Source: Bacteroidota bacterium
GTDB lineage: Bacteria > Bacteroidota > Bacteroidia > UKL13-3
Reading direction: 5' to 3'
Assembly (NCBI GenBank): GCA_027487625.1
Contig: JAIYDG010000029.1
Coordinates: forward strand, 1-36,618
Length of the DNA: 36,618 bases
Part shown: piece after piece, positions 7,584 through 16,872 of the stretch
Layout of the letters: the number at the start of each line of letters is the position of its first letter
How positions within the stretch are numbered: the stretch's first letter is position 1
Made by a program: the position numbers and the translations under genes
Notes under the pieces: model-generated
The model's input: only the letters and a program-made list of their open reading frames with translations
The model's database searches: none
Told to the model about the DNA's origin: nothing

Positions 7584-8259
7584 TAACTAACAACGAATTT
7601 TAAGCCAATGGCTAAAAGCAAATGGCCAAAGTTTTTTAGCCCGCTTAAATTTGTGGAATAATAATTTGAGCCAATAATGTATTACGCCATTCAGGGCTGG
7701 TTTCATTTCATAATATAAGTTCTGACATATAGCGCCCATTCAGGGCTTAGATAATTTCTAGTAGTAGAAAATTCTCTCATCCAATATCTTTATAGTAAAA
7801 ATTATTAACCTAAATTAATGTAGCAAATGATGATAATTTCTATAAATTTTATACTTAACAAGGAATAAAAATCAAACTTTATGCAAGAATAAACTTCTAA
7901 CTAACATCGAATTTAAGCCAATGGCTAAAAGCAAATGGCCAATGTTTTTTTAGCCCGTTTAGAATTGTGGAATAATAATTTGAGCCAATAATGTATTACG
8001 CCCATTCAGGGCTGGTTTCATTTCCTAATATAAGTTCTGACATATAGCGCCCATTCAGGGCTTAGATAATTTCTAGTAGTAGAAAATTCTCTCATCTAAT
8101 ATCTATATCGTAACAAATATTAACCTAAATAAATGTAACAAATGATAATATTGACTATAAATTATCTATTTAACAAGGAATAAAAATCAAACTTTAAAAA
8201 GTAGAAATTATTAATTAACAACGAATTTTAAGCCAATGGCTAAAAGCAAATGGCCAAAG
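7584..8259. repeat. Tandem repeat, 314-bp period (two full units plus ~48 bp)
   Basis: Units begin at 7584, 7898 and 8212 with TAACTAACAACGAATTTTAAGCC-like sequence followed by AATGGCTAAAAGCAAATGGCCAA. Each full unit carries two small GCCC-ATTCA-GGGC hairpins (about 7688 and 7734 in unit 1, 7998 and 8048 in unit 2), the segment AATTTCTAGTAGTAGAAAATT and an end AACAAGGAATAAAAATCAAACTTT. The third unit stops after the first ~48 bp, directly before the adhesin terminator. No ORF is conserved between units. It is far too long-period for a CRISPR array. Confidence 0.85.
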
Positions 8260-8287
8260 TTTTTTTATAGCTACGCTATAAAAAAAA
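8260..8287. terminator. Symmetric A/T-flanked hairpin
   Basis: A perfect 11-bp inverted repeat, TTTTTTATAGC (8261-8271) and GCTATAAAAAA (8275-8285), with a 3-nt loop. It could terminate on either strand and may back up the neighbouring adhesin terminator. Confidence 0.5.
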
Positions 8288-8311
8288 CGCCCCCGTTTCC
8301 GGAGGCGTTTT
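8284..8311 (-). terminator. Terminator of the giant adhesin gene
   Basis: On the minus strand ACGCCTCCG pairs with CGGGGGCGT (one G-T wobble) around a GAAA tetraloop, followed by eight T. It starts about 15 nt after the adhesin stop codon. Confidence 0.85.
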
Positions 8312-8325
8312 CAACCTTTACTTAT

Positions 8326-11300
8326 TTATTTGCTTACATTGAATCTGATATGCGTTGGCTTAACATCATCGTCTGTAATCACTACTAAGTAATTTCCTAC
8401 ACTTAAATCGCCACAAATAATGTCGATTTTGTTTTCGTATAAATTCATTTGGATTTGAACAGGAACTTTTCGTCCCAATAAATCCATTACTTCTACTTTG
8501 GTTTTTCTATTTAAAAACTTACATGCAATACTAAATTCACCAGCATTCGGATTAGGATACAGTATATATGAGTTTTCAACCTGAATAGCTCTTTCACTTA
8601 CTCCTGTGCTAGTTTTAGAATCAGCTTTAATCTGGTCAAAATCTAAAACATCTTTATGAGGGAAATTGACTCTAATTGGACGAGCATAACCAAAACATGT
8701 TCCACCAATAACTTGAACTATCATGGTTGTTGTATCATAACAATTTTCTGAACCTACTGCTACCAATGATACTGTATAAGTTCCAGCACTTGCATAATGT
8801 TTATTAAAGATAAAAGCATGCGTTGAATCAACAGTTCCATCACCAAAATTCCAATAGTACTTAGGAATCCATCCAGTACCTAAATACTGTGATGTATTGG
8901 TAAAGTTGAAACTATTTCCAACCAAACATTGAACAGGATTTTCAGTATTAAATGAAGCACTTGGTCCTTTTGCAGTTGAAGGCACATAAACCTGCGCTGT
9001 TGATACACTTGAACAACCAAATGGGTCAATTGCGGTTAAACTCACTGTGAAGTAACCTGTATCGGCATAACCTTTGTTCGGGCTGTTTTGGTTCGATACA
9101 TTTCCATCACCAAAGTTCCATAAATATGTATTAGAACTTCCTGAGCTTGTATTGAAGAATTGAACTTTGTTTGAACAAACACAATTACAAATAGTATTTC
9201 TGAAATAGAATGATGAGTTTACAGAACCTGGACTAGCATTAATTGTTACTGTATCTTTAATCGTAACACTACATCCTGAATTATTAGCCATGGTTAAACT
9301 CACTATATAATCGCCATTTGCACTAAAGTTATGAGAAGCCATAGGGCCACTTGATGTATTAGAACCTGAACCCAAATCACCAAAATTCCAAGAATAAGAT
9401 TCAGCATTTAATGCATCTGCAGTGAAAACAACATTTCTATTACAAGTATTGGTATCAGCAAGCATTCTACCTACAGGAATATCTTGTATTTGAATAAATC
9501 TACTAAAGGTATCTCTGCATGCACCATTAATAGAAACCATAGTTAATGTATGTCCACCAATTGAAGGATTACTAATATTAAAATTCGGACCCCAATTCAT
9601 TAAAACACCATCCCAGAACCAATTAGTTGCTGCTCCATTGGTTGAAATATCAACTGCTTGAACAATATTAGCACAAGTTGAAAGTGTAAAGCTAAATTGA
9701 GCAGATGGAACAGGATTTCCTAGTCCTGGAGGAGCTACAACTGTAAATGTATCAGCATCAAAACAAGAACCTCCATTTGAACCAATCACAATTACCGTAT
9801 AAGTACCACCAACTGCATAAGCATGGGCAGGACTAAATGCATTTGAAACAGGAGAACCATCACCAAAATACCAAGTAAAATGACCAGCATTAACTGATGT
9901 ATTATGGAATTGAATTGCATTCGAACATGGAATAGTATCATAAGTAACACGAATTTGAGGCTTAGTTCCTAATGCAGCCATTAAACCTACATTTTGCTCA
10001 GCACGACAACCATTGTTTCCGGTTCCACTTAAATTAATAAACTTCCAACCTTGAGTTAAATAGGTATGGTACAAAGTATCATTGTTATTTTCCTCATAAA
10101 ATCCATCACCAAAATCCCAGAAATGAGAAAGTGCTCCAGTTGAATTATTCACGATTTCAACCCTCATTCCACAAGCTGCATCTGCAGAAAAATTCAATAC
10201 AGGAGAAGGAAGAACTTTAATAGTTTGATAAGTTGTATCTCTACATCCATTGCTACCAAATCCAACCAATCTAACATGATAAGTTCCAGGAGCAGTATAT
10301 TGCTTGTTGAATGCAAAAGTATTAACCAAATCTTGTGTACCATCACCAAAATCCCAATGGTAGTTCATTGTCCAGCCATTACCTAAGAAGGTAGAGTAAT
10401 TCAAGAAATTAAAGCTATTTCTAAATAAACATTGTTCGTCATCTTCTGGTGTGAATTGAACAACAGGTCCACCTGAATTTGCTAAAACAATCACATTTTG
10501 AGTTAATGTATCATAACAATTTGTGGTAGAACGAGCAATTAATGTAACAGGATAAACACCTGCAATTGGGAATGATTTATTTACATCTCTTAAACCAATT
10601 ACAGAGCTATCATTAAATATCCAACGGTAACAATCATCTAAAGGTGAAGTATTGGTTGATGTATTTGTGAATGCAAATCTGGTAACACAATTTCCAGGTA
10701 ATGGAGCATATGTGAAATTAGCTGTTGGAGCAATTCCTACTGATGACACATTTACCACTCTAGTAAAGGTATCAGTACAATTTTCATCAGTAATTGCAAT
10801 CATTGTTACGGTATAAGTGCCGTTTGATGGATATGTGAATCTTGGATTATTCGCACTTGAAGTATCAGTAGTTACAGAAGGAACTCCAAAATCCCAGATT
10901 AAACTATCAGCATTATCAGTATAATTATTAAACTGTATTACAGTTGTACATCCTAAAGAATCAACTCCAAATACTGCTTTTAATTTAGGACTAACATGGA
11001 TTGGCATGGTAATAGTATCAGCACATAAACCATTATTTCTAGCTATCAAAGTAACATTATAATCACCAGGTCCATATTGATGTGTTATATCAGCAGTTGA
11101 ATTTGTGCAATAAAATCCATTTCCAAATTGCCATTCAAAATCGTTTCCATAATTAGATAAATTATGAAAAGTAACAGTACCATCACAATTTCTAGTATAT
11201 GAGAAATTTGCAATTGGTGGGCCCGCATACACTGATTTTGTAATAGAATCCTTACATCCATAAAAGTTGGTAGCAATTAATTTCACATTATATGCACCTT

Positions 11301-14300
11301 GACTTGTATATGTTTTTACAGGATTGGTATCAGTGCTATAAGTTAAATCTCCGAAATCCCAAGCATAAGAAACAGAAGCACCAGGACTTGAAGATGTGTT
11401 AGTGAAATCAAAATCATGAGAACCGAAACATTGGTTATCATTATTAACAGTAAAATTAGCAACAGGAGGATTGTTAACTATTGCAACTGTTAATGTATTC
11501 GAAGCATTTGATGAACAAGCACCTGAATCAGTTGAAATGATTTTATATGTACCCGCTGCATTGGCAGTATAATTTGAAGAAACCTCTCCTGGAATTAATA
11601 CATTGTCTTTGTACCATTGGTAAGTAAAGTTTACCCCAGTTGTGCTCGATAATGTAGTTTGTCCACCTGTACAAATGCTCGTATTACCTGAGATTACAGG
11701 AGTTGTAACATCACATTTATAACCAGCATCAATTGTAGGATTATGTCTGTTTACACCAGAATTATTTACCAAATTCATTGTAAATACTGGACTTAAACCA
11801 GTAGTTACTGAAGCATCACTATTTCCGTTTACACCAGGAGAAGTATTTCTAGTTGTAAGAACTTTGGTTTGATAATTTAAAGGAAACTGAACTTGATAAT
11901 CAGCACTTTCATCAATGATGAAATTATAATAACCTGGATTTCCTGAACCATCATTTGCAGTTATTGTAGAATCAATTAATACCATTCCTGAACCCATGTT
12001 TCTATATAAATAAACTTTTAATCCATTTATACCATTTGAAGCAGATTCATTTTGCAAACCATTTTTATTGTTATCAACCCAAAGGTAATTACCAATTGAT
12101 CCTAAAGGGTAATAACCAGCATCGATAGTTGTATTGTCTTTATCTTGTCCAGTGCCAGCTGCGTTAATTGTAACAATTGAACTTAAGCCACCAGTTAAAG
12201 AAGCATCGTTATTGCCATCATTTTGATCTGTTTGAATAGCAACAGGACTTAATAAATATTCATTATAAGCAGTTGGAAACTTCACATAATATTTACCTGA
12301 CGCTAATTCAATAAATTTATAGTAACCAGGATTTCCAAAAAAGTCATTTGCTGAAACAGTTGAATCCATTAATACATCATCACCGCCACCAATAGCATTA
12401 TCAGCACCAGCTCCATATAAATAAATCTTCATTCCATTTAAACCCAAAGAAGAAGCTTCATCTTGTAAACCATTTTTATTGGCATCAATCCAAACATAAT
12501 TTCCTAAAGAACCTAAAACAGGTGTACAAGTTGTTCTCATTCCTACCATAATTGGTGTTGTTGGTAACAATTGTGAACTGTTGTCAGCACGAGAAGCTTG
12601 GTACATGATTGAATTGTTCATCAATAAGTTAATTGGAGTTCCAACAGGAGCGCGCATCAACCATTTTAATTCAATCGAATCTAAAGCAGGTAAGACAGCA
12701 GATCTTGTAATTTTTATACCTTTAACAGATGTAATATCCATAGGTGGAGTTGTAGTCCAAGAAGGAGTTGAGCAACCACCTGGATTCGTTGCAGGATTAA
12801 AATCATTTAAACAAGGATTAGTAGTTGTAGTATAATATACTGTTGAACTTGGATCACTTATACTTACAGGACTAACTAAATTAGCAAACCACTGTGAACT
12901 TCTGAAATCACCAATAAAAGGAAACACATCAACCATTACTAAATCTTTAGCAGCAACGTTTCCTAAGTTTTTAATCGTAATTTTATAGTTTACAGGACCA
13001 GCCTCTTGAGCTATCGCATTCGCAGGATAATAAACATATGAAGGATCACAACCATTTTGTCCTTTATAAGCTCTTAATGCAACTGCTGAAATTACTGTTA
13101 CATCAACATCATCAGTAACACCATTAAACAAACCATTTGAACTATTCAAATAAGCTCTATTATGAATACCTGTTGGTGGTGTTCCAGGTTCAATTACAGT
13201 TTGAAATCTGATTGCGTAAGTTTTACCAGTTGTTAAAGTACCAAGTGACCAATTTAAAATTGAATCATTTGTAATCGTTGGGGTAATTGAACTAGGTACA
13301 TTATCTATATATAAAACAGAAGAACCCGGTACATAATTTAATCTTGAATCAAGCGTATCTGTAATTACTACTGAAGTAGCATTAACATTTCCTCCCAAAT
13401 AAGTACTAAATTGATAAGTTATTGTATCACTTGCACGGTAGTTTCCATCAGAATTAATGATTGATTTTCCTGTGAAACCAAATACAGGTTGAGGAATCAT
13501 AATTTCAGCAGAACCATTACAATTTGAATAAGCATTTGAGGTTCCACCGAAGTAATAAAATCCTTCAGAATTATTTGTAACCACAGTACCATCATCACCA
13601 ATATTTGAAGGATTATAAGTAGTACCTTCAACAATTGGGCTGCCATCTTTAGCACCTAAAGCAGATGTTCTTGAATCACCGCAGTAACTAAAATCTTGAC
13701 TTCCACCAATAGGTAAGTTTCCTCTAACAATAAATTTCACTTTGGTAACATATTCAGTTGGAGGTAAACTGATATTGATATTTTGAGTTGACCCACTTAA
13801 TGCAGCAACAGTAACAGAACTATATGTACCTTGGTAAACATAAGGATTGCTGTTTGTTTGGTAATAAACTTCAATACTAGCTGGAGCAACCGAATCAAAA
13901 CCATCATAAACAGGACGTACTTTTATTTCATTGAAATTGATACTTTTATCTACATTATAAATAAGAGTTACTGAATCTAATTCTGTATTTCCTGAATTAT
14001 ACCAACCATTACTAAACCAATTACAAGAAGTACCTGCAAGAATATGTCTGTTCATCCAATAAGCAGTAGCAGCAGTAATACCGCCACCCCAACAAGCAGC
14101 TCCAGGAGTTGGAGTTTCAACATTAAAACAAACATTTCCTGATTTATTACTTGCTGAATAAGTTCCTAAAGGAAGTATCGGAATTTCACCAAATAAATAA
14201 GCTGTATTACAAACCAAATTTCCGATTGAAAAAGTTGGTGAAGTATAACGAACACTTACATAAGCTGAAGAAGAAAATGAAGTAGCAAAAGCAGATGACC

Positions 14301-15063
14301 AAGTCCATGTAATAGTTCTGTTACCAGCATTATAAACTGGAGCACTTGAACCACTAAATCCTGTAGCTTCAACAAAATCAACACCTAATGGCAATGTATC
14401 AACTAAAATAGGGTTATTTAAATTCAATGCTGCTGATGAAGAACTTGATGAAGAAATTCCAATTTGATAAATTGTAATATCATCGATTGCACCACCTGCT
14501 GTTTTATTTTTGTTGATGGTAAATTGGTTATTGGAAATCGCTGTTACATTCAAAATATTTGATGAAACCGGTCCAGTTCCACCACCAATATTTAGATTGT
14601 TATCAGCATCAATAATAGCTACTAAATCTGGTGCGTAGGAATTTGGAGTTACTCCATTTAAGTACTTAAACTTAATTTGCAATTGACCAGTACTACCTGC
14701 AGGAATTGGGTTTACAAAAACTATATCAATTTCGTTGGTACCCGAATTATAAGTAACCGATGAAACTTGACTTTCATCAAACTCAACTGAATTTGCAAAT
14801 GGACTGATTACAAATGGAACCAAATTAGCGGGTAAATCAATATTTGCCCTAACATTGATACCATTAGTTGTTAAACTTGAAACTTGGTAGTTTAAAGTGT
14901 AAATAAACTGATTTCCAGTATTTACAGAAGATAAATTTGAGCTACCCGATAAACTTAATTCAACTGTTGCATTTGCATTTAATCCTAATATACTTAGGAA
15001 AATAACAGCAAATAACTTCATAGAGCAAATGGCTCTATGCTTCATGAAAGTAAAAATTTTCAT
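8326..15063 (-). CDS. Giant T9SS-exported adhesin with DUF11, SdrD_B, Ig-like and PKD domains
   Basis: A 2245-residue cell-surface protein. A signal peptide ends near NANA (about residue 32); starts at M1, M7 or M15 are all possible. Residues ~33-320 and ~520-845 hold DUF11-type repeat domains (ITDTLDSRLNYVPGSS, KITIKNLGNVAAKDLVMVD); ~320-515 is an unrecognised cysteine-containing region. Two SdrD_B domains follow (~850-985 and ~988-1115) with calcium-binding-like loops DANKNGLQDE and DNNKNGLQNE. An Ig-like domain (~1118-1195, QWYKDNVLIPG) leads into about eleven PKD domains (~1200-2130, repeated WNFGDG/WDFGDG), most with a paired-looking cysteine. The C-terminus (~2170-2245, YILYPNPNAGEFSI ... 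FNVSK) is a type A T9SS sorting domain. Architecture and neighbour porQ suggest an SprB-like adhesion or gliding protein, but orthology is not shown. Confidence 0.9.
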   Translation of the reverse strand: MKIFTFMKHRAICSMKLFAVIFLSILGLNANATVELSLSGSSNLSSVNTGNQFIYTLNYQVSSLTTNGINVRANIDLPANLVPFVISPFANSVEFDESQVSSVTYNSGTNEIDIVFVNPIPAGSTGQLQIKFKYLNGVTPNSYAPDLVAIIDADNNLNIGGGTGPVSSNILNVTAISNNQFTINKNKTAGGAIDDITIYQIGISSSSSSSAALNLNNPILVDTLPLGVDFVEATGFSGSSAPVYNAGNRTITWTWSSAFATSFSSSAYVSVRYTSPTFSIGNLVCNTAYLFGEIPILPLGTYSASNKSGNVCFNVETPTPGAACWGGGITAATAYWMNRHILAGTSCNWFSNGWYNSGNTELDSVTLIYNVDKSINFNEIKVRPVYDGFDSVAPASIEVYYQTNSNPYVYQGTYSSVTVAALSGSTQNINISLPPTEYVTKVKFIVRGNLPIGGSQDFSYCGDSRTSALGAKDGSPIVEGTTYNPSNIGDDGTVVTNNSEGFYYFGGTSNAYSNCNGSAEIMIPQPVFGFTGKSIINSDGNYRASDTITYQFSTYLGGNVNATSVVITDTLDSRLNYVPGSSVLYIDNVPSSITPTITNDSILNWSLGTLTTGKTYAIRFQTVIEPGTPPTGIHNRAYLNSSNGLFNGVTDDVDVTVISAVALRAYKGQNGCDPSYVYYPANAIAQEAGPVNYKITIKNLGNVAAKDLVMVDVFPFIGDFRSSQWFANLVSPVSISDPSSTVYYTTTTNPCLNDFNPATNPGGCSTPSWTTTPPMDITSVKGIKITRSAVLPALDSIELKWLMRAPVGTPINLLMNNSIMYQASRADNSSQLLPTTPIMVGMRTTCTPVLGSLGNYVWIDANKNGLQDEASSLGLNGMKIYLYGAGADNAIGGGDDVLMDSTVSANDFFGNPGYYKFIELASGKYYVKFPTAYNEYLLSPVAIQTDQNDGNNDASLTGGLSSIVTINAAGTGQDKDNTTIDAGYYPLGSIGNYLWVDNNKNGLQNESASNGINGLKVYLYRNMGSGMVLIDSTITANDGSGNPGYYNFIIDESADYQVQFPLNYQTKVLTTRNTSPGVNGNSDASVTTGLSPVFTMNLVNNSGVNRHNPTIDAGYKCDVTTPVISGNTSICTGGQTTLSSTTGVNFTYQWYKDNVLIPGEVSSNYTANAAGTYKIISTDSGACSSNASNTLTVAIVNNPPVANFTVNNDNQCFGSHDFDFTNTSSSPGASVSYAWDFGDLTYSTDTNPVKTYTSQGAYNVKLIATNFYGCKDSITKSVYAGPPIANFSYTRNCDGTVTFHNLSNYGNDFEWQFGNGFYCTNSTADITHQYGPGDYNVTLIARNNGLCADTITMPIHVSPKLKAVFGVDSLGCTTVIQFNNYTDNADSLIWDFGVPSVTTDTSSANNPRFTYPSNGTYTVTMIAITDENCTDTFTRVVNVSSVGIAPTANFTYAPLPGNCVTRFAFTNTSTNTSPLDDCYRWIFNDSSVIGLRDVNKSFPIAGVYPVTLIARSTTNCYDTLTQNVIVLANSGGPVVQFTPEDDEQCLFRNSFNFLNYSTFLGNGWTMNYHWDFGDGTQDLVNTFAFNKQYTAPGTYHVRLVGFGSNGCRDTTYQTIKVLPSPVLNFSADAACGMRVEIVNNSTGALSHFWDFGDGFYEENNNDTLYHTYLTQGWKFINLSGTGNNGCRAEQNVGLMAALGTKPQIRVTYDTIPCSNAIQFHNTSVNAGHFTWYFGDGSPVSNAFSPAHAYAVGGTYTVIVIGSNGGSCFDADTFTVVAPPGLGNPVPSAQFSFTLSTCANIVQAVDISTNGAATNWFWDGVLMNWGPNFNISNPSIGGHTLTMVSINGACRDTFSRFIQIQDIPVGRMLADTNTCNRNVVFTADALNAESYSWNFGDLGSGSNTSSGPMASHNFSANGDYIVSLTMANNSGCSVTIKDTVTINASPGSVNSSFYFRNTICNCVCSNKVQFFNTSSGSSNTYLWNFGDGNVSNQNSPNKGYADTGYFTVSLTAIDPFGCSSVSTAQVYVPSTAKGPSASFNTENPVQCLVGNSFNFTNTSQYLGTGWIPKYYWNFGDGTVDSTHAFIFNKHYASAGTYTVSLVAVGSENCYDTTTMIVQVIGGTCFGYARPIRVNFPHKDVLDFDQIKADSKTSTGVSERAIQVENSYILYPNPNAGEFSIACKFLNRKTKVEVMDLLGRKVPVQIQMNLYENKIDIICGDLSVGNYLVVITDDDVKPTHIRFNVSK
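15019..15039 (-). promoter_or_regulatory. Hairpin at the adhesin translation start region
   Basis: CATAGAGC and GCTCTATG form a perfect 8-bp inverted repeat with a 5-nt loop in the first codons of the adhesin frame. The right arm on the mRNA includes the third candidate ATG (M15, 15021), so if that start is used the hairpin would mask it. Confidence 0.35.
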
Positions 15064-15116
15064 TATTTACAATTTTGCCTACGAAAAAACGCAGGACGAT
15101 TTTTAATAAAATTAAA

Positions 15117-15554
15117 TTAGCAGCCTTTGATTACTGAAAAAGTAACAAGACCATCCTTATTGATTCCAATAACAGCCTTACAAGTGCCAGCGGCATTGAG
15201 GTTGTAATGGTATAAGGTATTTTGAATTACTTGGTCGGGTTCACCAAACAAAAAGATGATTTCATCTTTAGTTGTGGTGTGCGAACCAATTGCCTCACTT
15301 TCAATTTGTGTGTTTGTGCCACCAACTTGAAGAGCTTTAATAAGGATTTGCAATTTTTCAAAATAAACAATGCGGTCGTAACCGGCAGCAAGTTTAAATG
15401 ATTCAGAAGTTGCCTTGTCGGCAACCTTGATTTTTGGATCTAAAAGAGCGTCGCTTTCTGAGCCTGAAAAGGCTGCAAGCGCGCTTGATAGAATCCCACA
15501 AAAAATCAGCCCAAGTAAGACCAATTTCTTGAATGAAATTGTAGAAATTTGCAT
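15117..15554 (-). CDS. Small exported protein with BamE/SmpA-like fold signature
   Basis: I start at the ATG at 15554 rather than 15581 because MQISTISFKKLVLLGLIFCGILSSALA is then a regular signal peptide; the protein has 145 residues. The C-terminal half (TTKDEIIFLFGEPDQVIQNTLYHYNL ... GLVTFSVIKGC) follows the BamE/SmpA/OmlA pattern, a short helix before G-x-PD, then a beta sheet with a final V motif. Such small domains often act in envelope assembly. The N-terminal half (SESDALLDPKIKVADKATSESFKLAAGYDRI) is not recognised. It lies 53 nt upstream of the giant adhesin on the same strand, so the two are probably cotranscribed and it may help in adhesin export or folding. The fold call is by eye and tentative. 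Confidence 0.7.
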   Translation of the reverse strand: MQISTISFKKLVLLGLIFCGILSSALAAFSGSESDALLDPKIKVADKATSESFKLAAGYDRIVYFEKLQILIKALQVGGTNTQIESEAIGSHTTTKDEIIFLFGEPDQVIQNTLYHYNLNAAGTCKAVIGINKDGLVTFSVIKGC

Positions 15555-15578
15555 AAATAGAACTAGTAAAGGTTGAAA

Positions 15579-15586
15579 CAAAGATA
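15579..15586 (-). promoter_or_regulatory. Candidate -7 box (TATCTTTG) for the adhesin operon
   Basis: TATCTTTG on the minus strand fits TAnnTTTG and lies 24 nt upstream of the ATG at 15554, giving a short leader. A -33 TTG at the standard distance is not evident. Confidence 0.4.
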
Positions 15587-15822
15587 TTTGACAACCTGAT
15601 ACTTAAAGAATTTGATGCCGAAAAAATGACAATCAGAGTGTTTTTAGTGATGAAAATGTGGAAAAGTGCGACAAATGGCGGTTGAAATACTTCAGAATAA
15701 CTCAATTTTTATATTTTATGCTGAAAAATTGACTTTAAAAAGATAGCAATAAGTAAAATATGATAATTTTATTTGAGTAGTTCCGTATATCTTGCTTTGA
15801 ACCCCTATTTTTGAAAAATCAC

Positions 15823-16872
15823 ATGAGAAAAATACTAATCATTTTATTTTCATTATCCAGTTTTTTAAGCAAAGCGCAATTGGGAGGTAATGGAGTTTAT
15901 AACTTCTTATACATGCAGCCTTCTGCTAGAATTGCAGCTTTAGGGGGAAATGCAATTAATAATCCATCTATTGATTTACATTTAATTGCTGGTAATCCTT
16001 CCTTATTAAACTCTGAATTTCACAACCAAGCTGCTTTTAGTTATGTTGGATATTTAGCTGATATTGGTGCAGGGTATGCAGGATATACTCGACATTCAGA
16101 AAAATACAAAACCAGTTTTGCCGGTGGAATCCAATTTGTAAACTATGGTAATTTCAAAAGGTGGGCTCCTGATGGCACTGATTTAGGAACATTTAATGCT
16201 GGCGATTATTGCATGAGTTTTACCGCTTCTCAAGTTAAAGGAAGTTTTCAATTAGGAGCTTCTGCCAAACTAATTTATTCCAATCTTGAATCTTATAATT
16301 CACTTGGACTAGCTGCAGATTTAGCAGCAACTTGGTATAGCAAAAGTAAGTTAATGGTTGCAACAGCTGTTATTAGTAATCTTGGAACTCAAATTAAAAC
16401 CTATACAAATGCCAATAACGAACCTGTTCCTATGAATGTTCAATTGGGGTTTTCAAGGAAATTTGAACACAATCCATTAAGATTAGGCATAGTTCTTCAA
16501 CATCTGGAAAAACCTGGACAATTATTGTATCAAATTGAAAATAGAAACAATAACAATATTGACTTAGAAACTGGATTACCAATTTTAGAAAAATTTAGTT
16601 TCTTTCAACATGCTATGAGTCATGTGGTTTTTAATACTGAAATAGTCCTGAGTAAAAATTTCAATATCAGAGTAGGTTATAATCATTTAAGAAGAAGAGA
16701 GCTTGCACTTACAGATAGAAAAGGAGTTAGTGGATATAGTTGGGGATTTGGTATAAAAATTAATCGTTTCCAAGTACATTATGGAAGTGGAAGTTATTTA
16801 ATTGGAAGAAATACAAATCATTTTAGTGTAGTTACCAATATCAACGATTTTAGCAAGAAAAAGAAACAATAG
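15823..16872 (+). CDS. porQ: Type IX secretion system protein PorQ
   Basis: A 349-residue outer-membrane beta-barrel protein of the type IX secretion system. The ATG at 15823 is preferred to the TTG at 15811 since it gives a standard signal peptide MRKILIILFSLSSFLSKAQ. The mature start GGNGVYNFLYMQPSARIAALGGNAI and the phrase LIAGNPSLLNSE are typical of PorQ (older databases call it penicillin-binding protein), and the rest alternates beta strands ending in the barrel signature GYSWGFGIKINRFQVHYGSGSY. PorQ belongs to the attachment complex that works with sortase PorU, PorV and PorZ on substrates with C-terminal sorting domains. The next gene, cmk, overlaps by 1 nt; porQ-cmk adjacency is familiar in Bacteroidota. 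The giant sorting-domain adhesin is divergently encoded. Confidence 0.9.
   Translation: MRKILIILFSLSSFLSKAQLGGNGVYNFLYMQPSARIAALGGNAINNPSIDLHLIAGNPSLLNSEFHNQAAFSYVGYLADIGAGYAGYTRHSEKYKTSFAGGIQFVNYGNFKRWAPDGTDLGTFNAGDYCMSFTASQVKGSFQLGASAKLIYSNLESYNSLGLAADLAATWYSKSKLMVATAVISNLGTQIKTYTNANNEPVPMNVQLGFSRKFEHNPLRLGIVLQHLEKPGQLLYQIENRNNNNIDLETGLPILEKFSFFQHAMSHVVFNTEIVLSKNFNIRVGYNHLRRRELALTDRKGVSGYSWGFGIKINRFQVHYGSGSYLIGRNTNHFSVVTNINDFSKKKKQ

Noticed and set aside
7584-8259. CRISPR array
   Set aside because: Period is 314 bp with repeats continuous along the unit; there are no short repeats with unique spacers and no cas genes.
12581-12835. 84-aa plus-strand ORF
   Set aside because: Lies wholly inside the giant adhesin on the opposite strand and has no recognisable protein features.
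15806-15813. TATTTTTG box before porQ as promoter
   Set aside because: It would leave a leader of only a few bases and has no -33 TTG at normal spacing, so it is likely chance in AT-rich DNA.
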